Shown here piece after piece: positions 36,331 to 48,991 of a stretch of 64,000 bases of DNA. A model generated the notes under the pieces. That model saw only the letters and a list, made by a program, of their open reading frames with translations. It was not told the origin of the DNA and did not search any database. The DNA is from Canna indica (Eukaryota > Streptophyta > Magnoliopsida > Zingiberales > Cannaceae). The stretch covers positions 49,202,501 through 49,266,500 of the forward strand of contig CP136890.1 in assembly GCA_034359265.1 (NCBI GenBank), written 5' to 3'. The position numbers were made by a program, and so were the translations under genes. Numbering within the stretch: position 1 is the stretch's first letter; the number at the start of each line of letters is the position of its first letter.

Positions 36331-37680
36331 AACAACTTCTCCCATCTCAGTGAATGTTCTGGAGTGGCTTGAGATTCAGATTGCTGGGCGTTTCGAGCCG
36401 ATACCCCGAAGTTCAATCAGTCGGCTTCGTTCAAGATTCAATTCGAAAAATCTTGCAATTCTTTGCATTAGTCTGTCAAAAATAACTCGATTAACAACTT
36501 CTCCCATCACAGTGAATGTTCTGGAGTCGCTCGGGACTCAGATTGCTGGGCGTTTCGAGCCGATACCCCGAAGTTCAATCAGTCGGCTTCGTTCAAGATT
36601 CTATTCGAAAAATCTTGCAATTCAATGCATTAGTCTGTCAAAAATAACTCGATTAACAACTTCTCCCATCTCAGTGAATGTTCTGGAGTCGCTCGGGATT
36701 CAGATTGCTGGGCGTTTCGAGCCGATACCCTGTAGTTCAATCAGTCGGCTTCGTTCAAGATTCAATTCCAAAAATCTTGCAATTCAATGCATTAGTCTAT
36801 CAAAAATAACTGAATTAACAACTTCTCCCATCTCAGTGAATGTTCTGGAGTGGCTTGAGATTCAGATTGCTGGGCGTTTCGAGCCGATACCCCGAAGTTC
36901 AATCAGTCGGCTTCGTTCAAGATTCTATTCGAAAAATCTTGCAATTCAATGCATTAGTCTGTCAAAAATAACTCGATTAACAACTTCTCCCATCTCAGTG
37001 AATGTTCTGGAGTCGCTCGGGATTCAGATTGCTGGGCGTTTCGAGTCGATACCCCGTAGTTCAATCAGTCGGCTTCGTTCAAGATTCTATTCGAAAAATC
37101 TTGCAATTCTTTGCATTAGTCTGTCAAAAATAACTCGATTAACAACTTCTCCCATCACAGTGAATGTTCTGGAGTCGCTCGGGACTCAGATTGCTGGGTG
37201 TTTCGAGCCGATACCCCGAAGTTCGATCAGTCGGCTTCGTTCAAGATTCTATTCGAAAAATCTTGCAATTCTTTGCATTAGTCTATCAAAAATAACTCAA
37301 TTAACAACTTCTCCCATCTCAGTGAATGTTCTGGAGTGGCTTGAGATTCAGATTGCTGGGCGTTTCGAGCCGATACCCTGTAGTTCAATCAGTCGGCTTC
37401 GTTCACGATTCTATTCGAAAAATCTTGCAATTCTTTGCATTAGTCTGTCAAAAATAACTCAATTAACAACTTCTCCCATCTCAGTGAATGTTCTGGAGTG
37501 GCTTGAGATTCAGATTGCTGGGCGTTTCGAGCCGATACCCTGTAGTTCAATCAGTCTGCTTCGTTCACGATTCTATTCGAAAAATCTTGCAATTCTTTGC
37601 ATTAGTCTGTCAAAAATAACTCGATTAACAACTTCTCCCATCACAGTGAATGTTCTGGAGTCGCTCGGGACTCAGATTGC

Positions 37681-37752
37681 TGGGCATTTCGAGACGATAC
37701 CCCGTAGTTCAATCAGTCGGCTTCGTTCAAGATTCTATTCGAAAAATCTTGC
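37681..37752 (+). repeat. Chimeric 72-bp monomer 1 (90-bp deletion)
   Basis: AAAAATCTTGC is joined directly to TGGGCGTTTCG at about 37752, skipping 90 bp. TTGC occurs at both deletion ends (CTTGCAATT and GATTGCTGGG). The truncated unit carries GAGACGATACC. Next to it is a private CAGTTGGCTTC near 37788. Confidence 0.9.
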
Positions 37753-38315
37753 TGGGCGTTTCGAGCCGATACCCCGAAGTTCAATCAGTTGGCTTCGTTC
37801 AAGATTCTATTCGAAAAATCTTGCAATTCAATGCATTAGTCTGTCAAAAATAACTCGATTAACAACTTTTCCCATCTCAGTGAATGTTCTGGAGTCGCTC
37901 GGGATTCAGATTGCTGGGCGTTTCGAGTCGATACCCCGTAGTTCAATCAGTCGGCTTCGTTCAAGATTCTATTCGAAAAATCATGCAATTCTTTGCATTA
38001 GTCTGTCAAAAATAACTCGATTAACAACTTCTCCCATCACAGTGAATGTTCTGGAGTCGCTCGGGACTCAGATTGCTGGGTGTTTCGAGCCGATACCCCG
38101 AAGTTCAATCAGTCGGCTTCGTTCAAGATTCTATTCGAAAAATCTTGCAATTCTTTGCATTAGTCTATCAAAAATAACTCAATTAACAACTTCTCCCATC
38201 TCAGTGAATGTTCTGGAGTGGCTTGAGATTCAGATTGCTGGGAGTTTCGAGCCGATACCCTGTAGTTCAATCAGTCGGCTTCGTTCAAGATTCTATTCGA
38301 AAAATCTTGCAATTC

Positions 38316-41300
38316 TTTGCATTAGTCTGTCAAAAATTACTCGATTAACAACTTCTCCCATCACAGTGAATGTTCTAGAGTCGCTCGGGACTCAGATTGC
38401 TGGGCATTTCGATTAGATACCCCGTAGTTCAATCAGTCGGCTTCGTTCACGATTCTATTCGAAAAATCTTGCAATTCTTTGCATTAGTCTGTCAAAAATA
38501 ACTCGATTAACAACTTCTCCCATCACAGTGAATGTTCTGGAGTCGCTCGGGACTCAGATTGCTGGGCATTTCGAGTCGATACCCCGAAGTTCAATCAGTC
38601 GGCTTCGTTCAAGATTCTATTCGAAAAATGTTGCAATCTTTTGCATTAGTCTGTCAAAAATAACTCGATTAACAACTTCTCCCATCACAGTGAATTTTCT
38701 GGAGTCGCTCGGGACTCAGATTGCTAGGCATTTCGAGTCGATACCCCGAAGTTCAATCAGTCGGCTTCGTTCAAGATTCTATTCGAAAAATCTTGCAATT
38801 CTTTGCATTAGTCTGTGAAAAATAACTCGATTAACAACTTCTCCCATCTCAGTGAATGTTCTGGAGTCGCTCGGGATTCAGATTGCTGGGCGTTTCGAGT
38901 CGATACCCCGTAGTTCAATCAGTCGGCTTCGTTCAAGATTCTATTCGAAAAATCTTGCAATTCTTTGCATTAGTCTGTCAAAAATAACTCGATTAACAAC
39001 TTCTCCCATCTCAGTGAATGTTCTGGAGTCGCTCGGGACTCAGATTGCTGGGCATTTCGAGACGATACCCCGTAGTTCAATCAGTCGGCTTCGTTCAAGA
39101 TTCTATTCGAAAAATCTTGCTGGGCGTTTCGAGCCGATACCCCGAAGTTCAATCAGTCGGCTTCGTTCAAGATTCTATTCGAAAAATCTTGCAATTCTTT
39201 GCATTAGTCTGTCAAAAATAACTCGATTAACAACTTCTCCCATCACAGTGAATGTTCTGAAGTCGCTCGGGACTCAGATTGCTGGGCATTTCGAGTCGAT
39301 ACCCCGAAGTTCAATCAGTCGGCTTCGTTCAAGATTCTATTCGAAAAATGTTGCAATCTTTTGCATTAGTCTGTCAAAAATAACTCGATTAACAACTTCT
39401 CCCATCACAGTGAATTTTCTGGAGTCGCTCGGGACTCAGATTGCTGGGCATTTCGAGTCGATACCCCGAAGTTCAATCAGTCGGCTTCGTTCAAGATTCT
39501 ATTCGAAAAATCTTGCAATTCTTTGCATTAGTCTGTCAAAAATAACTCGATTAACAACTTCTCCCATCTCAGTGAATGTTCTGGAGTCGCTCGGGATTCA
39601 GATTGCTGGGCGTTTCGAGTCGATACCCCGTAGTTCAATCAGTCGGCTTCGTTCAAGATTCTATCCGAAAAATCTTGCAATTCTTTGCATTAGTCTGTCA
39701 AAAATAACTCGATTAACAACTTCTCCCATCACAGTGAATGTTCTGGAGTCGCTCGGGACTCAGATTGCTGGGCGTTTCGAGTCGATACCCCTTAGTTCAA
39801 TCAGTCGGCTTCGTTCAAGATTCTATTCGAAAAATGTTGCAATTCTTTGCATTAGTCTTTCAAAAATAACTCGATTAACAACTTCTCCCATCACAGTGAA
39901 TGTTCTGAAGTCGCTCGGGACTCAGATTGCTGGGCATTTCGAGTCGATACCTCGTAGTTCAATCAGTCGGCTTCGTTCAAGATTCAATTCGAAAAATCTT
40001 GCAATTCTTTGCATTAGTCTGTCAAAAATAACTTGATTAACAACTTCTCCCATCACAGTGAATGTTCTGGAGTCGCTCGGGACTCAGATTGCTGGGCGTT
40101 TCGAGCCGATACCCCGAAGTTCAATCAGTCGGCTTCGTTCAAGATTCTATTCGAAAAATCTTGCAATTCAATGCATTAGTCTGTCAAAAATAACTCGATT
40201 AACAACTTCTCCCATCTCAGTGAATGTTCTGGAGTCGCTCGGGATTCAGATTGCTGGGCGTTTCGAGTCGATACCCCGTAGTTCAATCAGTCGGCTTCGT
40301 TCAAGATTCTATTCGAAAAATCTTGCAATTCTTTGCATTAGTCTGTCAAAAATAACTCGATTAACAACTTCTCCCATCACAGTGAATGTTCTGGAGTCGC
40401 TCGAGACTCAGATTGCTGGGTGTTTCGAGCCGATACCCCGAAGTTCGATCAGTCGGCTTCGTTCAAGATTCTATTCGAAAAATCTTGCAATTCTTTGCAT
40501 TAGTCTATCAAAAATAACTCAATTAACAACTTCTCCCATCTCAGTGAATGTTCTGGAGTGGCTTGAGATTCAGATTGCTGGGCGTTTCGAGCCGATACCC
40601 TGTAGTTCAATCAGTCGGCTTCGTTCACGATTCTATTCGAAAAATCTTGCAATTCTTTGCATTAGTCTGTCAAAAATAACTCGATTAACAACTTCTCCCA
40701 TCACAGTGAATGTTCTCGAGTCGCTCGGGACTCAGATTGCTGGGCATTTCGAGACGATACCCCGTAGTTCAATCAGTCGGCTTCGTTCAAGATTCTATTC
40801 GAAAAATCTTGCAATTCTTTGCATTAGTCTGTCAAAAATAACTCGATTAACAACTTCTCCCATCACAGTGAATGTTCTGGAGTCGCTCGGGACTCAGATT
40901 GCTGGGTGTTTCGAGCCGATACCCCGAAGTTCAATCAGTCGGCTTCGTTCAAGATTCTATTCGAAAAATGTTGCAATTCTTTGCATTAGTCTTTCAAAAA
41001 TAACTCGATTAACAACTTCTCCCATCACAGTGAATGTTCTGTAGTCGCTCGGGACTCAGATTGCTGGGCGTTTCGAGTCGATACCCCGTAGTTCAATCAG
41101 TCGGCTTCGTTCAAGATTCTATTCGAAAAATCTTGCAATTCTTTGCATTAGTCTGTCAAAAATAACTTGATTAACAACTTCTCCCATCACAGTGAATGTT
41201 CTGGAGTCGCTCGGGACTCAGATTGCTGAGCGTTTCGAGCCGATACCCCGAAGTTCAATCAGTCGGCTTCGTTCAAGATTCTATTCGAAAAATCTTGCAA

Positions 41301-41554
41301 TTCAATGCATTAGTCTGTCAAAAATAACTCGATTAACAACTTCTCCCATCTCAGTGAATGTTCTGGAGTCGCTCGGGATTCAGATTGCTGGGCGTTTCGA
41401 GTCGATACCCCGTAGTTCAATCAGTCGGCTTCGTTCAAGATTCTATTCGAAAAATCTTGCAATTCTTTGCATTAGTCTGTCAAAAATAACTCGATTAACA
41501 ACTTCTCCCATCACAGTGAATGTTCTGGAGTCGCTCGGGACTCAGATTGCTGGG
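38316..41554 (+). repeat. 3312-bp tandem duplication, copy 1
   Basis: Unit of 3312 bp (20 x 162 + 72), including one chimeric monomer. Translated frames agree throughout with 41628-44866. The unit includes private combinations such as GAATTTTCTGG, GATTGCTAGGC, GTCTGTGAAAAA, CTATCCGAAAAATC, ACCCCTTAG, GTTCTCGAG and GTTCTGTAG, all present twice. Confidence 0.9.
39049..39120 (+). repeat. Chimeric 72-bp monomer 2
   Basis: Same TTGC junction as at 37752, 1368 bp downstream (8 x 162 + 72), with the same GAGACGATACC flank, so it descends from the same deletion. Confidence 0.9.
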
Positions 41555-41627
41555 CATTTCGAGTCGATACCCCGAAGTTCAATCAGTCGGCTTCGTTCAA
41601 GATTCTATTCGAAAAATGTTGCAATCT

Positions 41628-44600
41628 TTTGCATTAGTCTGTCAAAAATTACTCGATTAACAACTTCTCCCATCACAGTGAATGTTCTAGAGTCGCTCGG
41701 GACTCAGATTGCTGGGCATTTCGATTAGATACCCCGTAGTTCAATCAGTCGGCTTCGTTCACGATTCTATTCGAAAAATCTTGCAATTCTTTGCATTAGT
41801 CTGTCAAAAATAACTCGATTAACAACTTCTCCCATCACAGTGAATGTTCTGGAGTCGCTCGGGACTCAGATTGCTGGGCATTTCGAGTCGATACCCCGAA
41901 GTTCAATCAGTCGGCTTCGTTCAAGATTCTATTCGAAAAATGTTGCAATCTTTTGCATTAGTCTGTCAAAAATAACTCGATTAACAACTTCTCCCATCAC
42001 AGTGAATTTTCTGGAGTCGCTCGGGACTCAGATTGCTAGGCATTTCGAGTCGATACCCCGAAGTTCAATCAGTCGGCTTCGTTCAAGATTCTATTCGAAA
42101 AATCTTGCAATTCTTTGCATTAGTCTGTGAAAAATAACTCGATTAACAACTTCTCCCATCTCAGTGAATGTTCTGGAGTCGCTCGGGATTCAGATTGCTG
42201 GGCGTTTCGAGTCGATACCCCGTAGTTCAATCAGTCGGCTTCGTTCAAGATTCTATTCGAAAAATCTTGCAATTCTTTGCATTAGTCTGTCAAAAATAAC
42301 TCGATTAACAACTTCTCCCATCTCAGTGAATGTTCTGGAGTCGCTCGGGACTCAGATTGCTGGGCATTTCGAGACGATACCCCGTAGTTCAATCAGTCGG
42401 CTTCGTTCAAGATTCTATTCGAAAAATCTTGCTGGGCGTTTCGAGCCGATACCCCGAAGTTCAATCAGTCGGCTTCGTTCAAGATTCTATTCGAAAAATC
42501 TTGCAATTCTTTGCATTAGTCTGTCAAAAATAACTCGATTAACAACTTCTCCCATCACAGTGAATGTTCTGAAGTCGCTCGGGACTCAGATTGCTGGGCA
42601 TTTCGAGTCGATACCCCGAAGTTCAATCAGTCGGCTTCGTTCAAGATTCTATTCGAAAAATGTTGCAATCTTTTGCATTAGTCTGTCAAAAATAACTCGA
42701 TTAACAACTTCTCCCATCACAGTGAATTTTCTGGAGTCGCTCGGGACTCAGATTGCTGGGCATTTCGAGTCGATACCCCGAAGTTCAATCAGTCGGCTTC
42801 GTTCAAGATTCTATTCGAAAAATCTTGCAATTCTTTGCATTAGTCTGTCAAAAATAACTCGATTAACAACTTCTCCCATCTCAGTGAATGTTCTGGAGTC
42901 GCTCGGGATTCAGATTGCTGGGCGTTTCGAGTCGATACCCCGTAGTTCAATCAGTCGGCTTCGTTCAAGATTCTATCCGAAAAATCTTGCAATTCTTTGC
43001 ATTAGTCTGTCAAAAATAACTCGATTAACAACTTCTCCCATCACAGTGAATGTTCTGGAGTCGCTCGGGACTCAGATTGCTGGGCGTTTCGAGTCGATAC
43101 CCCTTAGTTCAATCAGTCGGCTTCGTTCAAGATTCTATTCGAAAAATGTTGCAATTCTTTGCATTAGTCTTTCAAAAATAACTCGATTAACAACTTCTCC
43201 CATCACAGTGAATGTTCTGAAGTCGCTCGGGACTCAGATTGCTGGGCATTTCGAGTCGATACCTCGTAGTTCAATCAGTCGGCTTCGTTCAAGATTCAAT
43301 TCGAAAAATCTTGCAATTCTTTGCATTAGTCTGTCAAAAATAACTTGATTAACAACTTCTCCCATCACAGTGAATGTTCTGGAGTCGCTCGGGACTCAGA
43401 TTGCTGGGCGTTTCGAGCCGATACCCCGAAGTTCAATCAGTCGGCTTCGTTCAAGATTCTATTCGAAAAATCTTGCAATTCAATGCATTAGTCTGTCAAA
43501 AATAACTCGATTAACAACTTCTCCCATCTCAGTGAATGTTCTGGAGTCGCTCGGGATTCAGATTGCTGGGCGTTTCGAGTCGATACCCCGTAGTTCAATC
43601 AGTCGGCTTCGTTCAAGATTCTATTCGAAAAATCTTGCAATTCTTTGCATTAGTCTGTCAAAAATAACTCGATTAACAACTTCTCCCATCACAGTGAATG
43701 TTCTGGAGTCGCTCGAGACTCAGATTGCTGGGTGTTTCGAGCCGATACCCCGAAGTTCGATCAGTCGGCTTCGTTCAAGATTCTATTCGAAAAATCTTGC
43801 AATTCTTTGCATTAGTCTATCAAAAATAACTCAATTAACAACTTCTCCCATCTCAGTGAATGTTCTGGAGTGGCTTGAGATTCAGATTGCTGGGCGTTTC
43901 GAGCCGATACCCTGTAGTTCAATCAGTCGGCTTCGTTCACGATTCTATTCGAAAAATCTTGCAATTCTTTGCATTAGTCTGTCAAAAATAACTCGATTAA
44001 CAACTTCTCCCATCACAGTGAATGTTCTCGAGTCGCTCGGGACTCAGATTGCTGGGCATTTCGAGACGATACCCCGTAGTTCAATCAGTCGGCTTCGTTC
44101 AAGATTCTATTCGAAAAATCTTGCAATTCTTTGCATTAGTCTGTCAAAAATAACTCGATTAACAACTTCTCCCATCACAGTGAATGTTCTGGAGTCGCTC
44201 GGGACTCAGATTGCTGGGTGTTTCGAGCCGATACCCCGAAGTTCAATCAGTCGGCTTCGTTCAAGATTCTATTCGAAAAATGTTGCAATTCTTTGCATTA
44301 GTCTTTCAAAAATAACTCGATTAACAACTTCTCCCATCACAGTGAATGTTCTGTAGTCGCTCGGGACTCAGATTGCTGGGCGTTTCGAGTCGATACCCCG
44401 TAGTTCAATCAGTCGGCTTCGTTCAAGATTCTATTCGAAAAATCTTGCAATTCTTTGCATTAGTCTGTCAAAAATAACTTGATTAACAACTTCTCCCATC
44501 ACAGTGAATGTTCTGGAGTCGCTCGGGACTCAGATTGCTGAGCGTTTCGAGCCGATACCCCGAAGTTCAATCAGTCGGCTTCGTTCAAGATTCTATTCGA

Positions 44601-44866
44601 AAAATCTTGCAATTCAATGCATTAGTCTGTCAAAAATAACTCGATTAACAACTTCTCCCATCTCAGTGAATGTTCTGGAGTCGCTCGGGATTCAGATTGC
44701 TGGGCGTTTCGAGTCGATACCCCGTAGTTCAATCAGTCGGCTTCGTTCAAGATTCTATTCGAAAAATCTTGCAATTCTTTGCATTAGTCTGTCAAAAATA
44801 ACTCGATTAACAACTTCTCCCATCACAGTGAATGTTCTGGAGTCGCTCGGGACTCAGATTGCTGGG
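41628..44866 (+). repeat. 3312-bp tandem duplication, copy 2
   Basis: Matches 38316-41554 with no difference that I can see by reading or by comparing translated frames. Diverges at 44867 (GGGTGTTTCG against GGGCATTTCG). Confidence 0.9.
42361..42432 (+). repeat. Chimeric 72-bp monomer 3
   Basis: Counterpart of the copy at 39049-39120, carried by the 3312-bp duplication. Confidence 0.9.
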
Positions 44867-44981
44867 TGTTTCGAGCCGATACCCCGAAGTTCAATCAGTC
44901 GGCTTCGTTCAAGATTCTATTCGAAAAATCTTGCAATTCTTTGCATTAGTCTATCAAAAATAACTCAATTAACAACTTCTC

Positions 44982-45953
44982 CCATCTCAGTGAATGTTCT
45001 GGAGTGGCTTGAGATTCAGATTGCTGGGCGTTTCGAGCCGATACCCTGTAGTTCAATCAGTCGGCTTCGTTCACGATTCTATTCGAAAAATCTTGCAATT
45101 CTTTGCATTAGTCTGTCAAAAATAACTCGATTAACAACTTCTCCCATCACAGTGAATGTTCTGGAGTCGCTCGGGACTCAGATTGCTGGGCATTTCGAGA
45201 CGATACCCCGTAGTTCAATCAGTCGGCTTCGTTCAAGATTCTATTCGAAAAATCTTGCAATTCTTTGCATTAGTCTATCAAAAATAACTCAATTAACAAC
45301 TTCTCCCATCTCAGTGAATGTTATGGAGTGGCTTGAGATTCAGATTGCTGGGCGTTTCGAGCCGATACCCTGTAGTTCAATCAGTCGGCTTCGTTCACGA
45401 TTCTATTCGAAAAATCTTGCAATTCTTTGCATTAGTCTGTCAAAAATAACTCGATTAACAACTTCTCCCATCACAGTGAATGTTCTGGAGTCGCTCGGGA
45501 CTCAGATTGCTGGGCATTTCGAGACGATACCCCGTAGTTCAATCATTCGGCTTCGTTCAAGATTCTATTCGAAAAATCTTGTAATTCTTTGCATTAGTCT
45601 GTCAAAAATAACTCGATTAACAACTTCTCCCATCACAGTGAATGTTCTGGAGTCGCTCGGGACTCAGATTGCTGGGCGTTTCGAGCCGATACCCTGTAGT
45701 TCAATCAGTCGGCTTCGTTCACGATTCTATTCGAAAAATCTTGCAATTCTTTGCATTAGTCTGTCAAAAATAACTCGATTAACAACTTCTCCCATCACAG
45801 TGAATGTTCTGGAGTCGCTCGGGACTCAGATTGCTGCGTGTTTCGAGTCGATACCCCGAAGTTCAATCAGTCGGCTTCGTTCAAGATTCTATTCGAAAAA
45901 TCTTGCAATTCTTTGCATTAGTCTATCAAAAATAACTCAATTAACAACTTCTC
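44982..45953 (+). repeat. Six-monomer HOR, copy 1
   Basis: Order: A, GAGACG, A, GAGACG with CAATCATTCGG and CTTGTAATTC, CCCTGTAG B, and GCTGCGTG. Repeats at an offset of 972 bp. Private change: GTTATGGAG near 45321. Confidence 0.8.
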
Positions 45954-46925
45954 CCATCTCAGTGAATGTTCTGGAGTGGCTTGAGATTCAGATTGCTGGG
46001 CGTTTCGAGCCGATACCCTGTAGTTCAATCAGTCGGCTTCGTTCACGATTCTATTCGAAAAATCTTGCAATTCTTTGCATTAGTCTGTCAAAAATAACTC
46101 GATTAACAACTTCTCCCATCACAGTGAATGTTCTGGAGTCGCTCGGGACTCAGATTGCTGGGCATTTCGAGACGATACCCCGTAGTTCAATCAGTCGGCT
46201 TCGTTCAAGATTCTATTCGAAAAATCTTCCAATTCTTTGCATTAGTCTATCAAAAATAACTCAATTAACAACTTCTCCCATCTCAGTGAATGTTCTGGAG
46301 TGGCTTGAGATTCAGATTGCTGGGCGTTTCGAGCCGATACCCTGTAGTTCAATCAGTCGGCTTCGTTCACGATTCTATTCGAAAAATCTTGCAATTCTTT
46401 GCATTAGTCTGTCAAAAATAACTCGATTAACTACTTCTCCCATCACAGTGAATGTTCTGGAGTCGCTCGGGACTCAGATTGCTGGGCATTTCGAGACGAT
46501 ACCCCGTAGTTCAATCATTCGGCTTCGTTCAAGATTCTATTCGAAAAATCTTGTAATTCTTTGCATTAGTCTGTCAAAAATAACTCGATTAACAACTTCT
46601 CCCATCACAGTGAATGTTCTGGAGTCGCTCGGGACTCAGATTGCTGGGCGTTTCGAGCCGATACCCTGTAGTTCAATCAGTCGGCTTCGTTCACGATTCT
46701 ATTCGAAAAATCTTGCAATTCTTTGCATTAGTCTGTCAAAAATAACTCGATTAACAACTTCTCCCATCACAGTGAATGTTCTGGAGTCGCTCGGGACTCA
46801 GATTGCTGCGTGTTTCGAGTCGATACCCCGAAGTTCAATCAGTCGGCTTCGTTCAAGATTCTATTCGAAAAATCTTGCAATTCAATGCATTAGTCTATCA
46901 AAAATAACTCAATTAACAACTTCTC
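45954..46925 (+). repeat. Six-monomer HOR, copy 2
   Basis: Same order as 44982-45953. Private changes are CTTCCAATTC near 46229 and ATTAACTACTTC near 46430. Its last monomer has CAATGCATTAG in place of CTTTGCATTAG. Confidence 0.8.
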
Positions 46926-48991
46926 CCATCTCAGTGAATGTTCTGGAGTGGCTTGAGATTCAGATTGCTGGGCGTTTCGAGCCGATACCCTGTAGTTCAA
47001 TCAGTCGGCTTCGTTCAAGATTCTATTCGAAAAATCATGCAATTCTTTGCATTAGTCTGTCAAAAATAACTCGATTAACAACTTCTCCCATCACAGTGAA
47101 TGTTCTGGAGTCGCTCGGGACTCAGATTGCTGGGTGTTTCGAGCCGATACCCCGAAGTTCAATCAGTCGGCTTCGTTCAAGATTCTATTCGAAAAATCTT
47201 GCAATTCTTTGCATTAGTCTATCAAAAATAACTCAATTAACAACTTCTCCCATCTCAGTGAATGTTCTGGAGTGGCTTGAGATTCAGATTGCTGGGCGTT
47301 TCGAGCCGATACCCTGTAGTTCAATCAGTCGGCTTCGTTCACGATTCTATTCGAAAAATCTTGCAATTCTTTGCATTAGTCTGTCAAAAATAACTCGATT
47401 AACAACTTCTCCCATCACAGTGAATGTTCTGGAGTCGCTCGGGACTCAGATTGCTGGGCATTTCGAGACGATACCCCGTAGTTCAATCATTCGGCTTCGT
47501 TCAAGATTCTATTCGAAAAATCTTGCAATTCTTTGCATTAGTTTGTCAAAAATAACTCGATTAACAACTTCTCCCATCACAGTGAATGTTCTGGAGTCGC
47601 TCGGGACTCAGATTGCTGGGCGTTTCGAGCCGATACCCTGTAGTTCAATCAGTCGGCTTCGTTCACGATTCTATTCGAAAAATCTTGCAATTCTTTGCAT
47701 TAGTCTGTCAAAAATAACTCGATTAACAACTTCTCCCATCACAGTGAATGTTCTGGAGTCGCTCGGGACTCAGATTGCTGCGTGTTTCGAGTCGATACTC
47801 CGAAGTTCAATCAGTCGGCTTCGTTCAAGATTCTATTCGAAAAATCTTGCAATTCAATGCATTAGTCTATCAAAAATAACTCAATTAACAACTTCTCCCA
47901 TCTCAGTGAATGTTCTGGAGTGGCTTGAGATTCAGATTGCTGGGCGTTTCGAGCCGATACCCTGTAGTTCAATCAGTCGGCTTCGTTCACGATTCTATTC
48001 GAAAAATCTTGCAATTCTTTGCATTAGTCTGTCAAAAATAACTCGATTAACAACTTCTCCCATCACAGTGAATGTTCTGGAGTCGCTCGGGACTCAGATT
48101 GCTGGGCATTTCGAGACGATACCCCGTAGTTCAATCAGTCGGATTCGTTCAAGATTCTATTCGAAAAATCTTGCAATTCTTTGCATTAGTCTGTCAAAAA
48201 TAACTCGATTAACAACTTCTCCCATCACAGTGAATGTTCTGGAGTCGCTCGGGACTCAGATTGCTGGGTGTTTCGAGCCGATACCCCGAAGTTCAATCAG
48301 TCGGCTTCGTTCAAGATTCTATTCGAAAAATGTTGCAATTCTTTGCATTAGTCTGTCAAAAATAACTCGATTAACAACTTCTCCCATCTCAGTGAATGTT
48401 CTGGAGTCGCTCGGGACTCAGATTGCTGGGCGTTTCGAGCCGATACCCTGTAGTTCAATCAGTCGGCTTCGTTCACGATTCTATTCGAAAAATCTTGCAA
48501 TTCTTTGCATTAGTCTGTCAAAAATAACTCGATTAACAACTTCTCCCATCACAGTGAATGTTCTGGAGTCGCTCGGGACTCAGATTGCTGCGTGTTTCGA
48601 GTCGATACCCCGAAGTTCAATCAGTCGGCTTCGTTCAAGATTCTATTCGAAAAATCTTGCAATTCAATGCATTAGTCTATCAAAAATAACTCAATTAACA
48701 ACTTCTCCCATCTCAGTGAATGTTCTGGAGTGGCTTGAGATTCAGATTGCTGGGCGTTTCGAGCCGATACCCTGTAGTTCAATCAGTCGGCTTCGTTCAA
48801 GATTCTATTCGAAAAATCATGCAATTCTTTGCATTAGTCTGTCAAAAATAACTCGATTAACAACTTCTCCCATCACAGTGAATGTTCTGGAGTCGCTCGG
48901 GACTCAGATTGCTGGGTGTTTCGAGCCGATACCCCGAAGTTCAATCAGTCGGCTTCGTTCAAGATTTTATTCGAAAAATCTTGCAATTCTT

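Larger units (their letters stand above)
36331..44866 (+). repeat. Sub-array 4: CTATTCG-rich monomers, chimeric units, tandem duplication
   Basis: Monomers here mostly carry CTATTCGAAAAATC, GGGCATTTCG and GGGTGTTTCG variants, and CAATTCC is almost absent after 37 kb. Contains three 72-bp chimeric monomers and the 3312-bp duplication. No insertion and no non-satellite sequence. Confidence 0.8.

Noticed and set aside
37650..42533. Three 67-codon frames at 37650, 39018 and 42330
   Set aside because: They are out-of-frame shadows created by the chimeric 72-bp monomer junction and recur only because that segment was duplicated.
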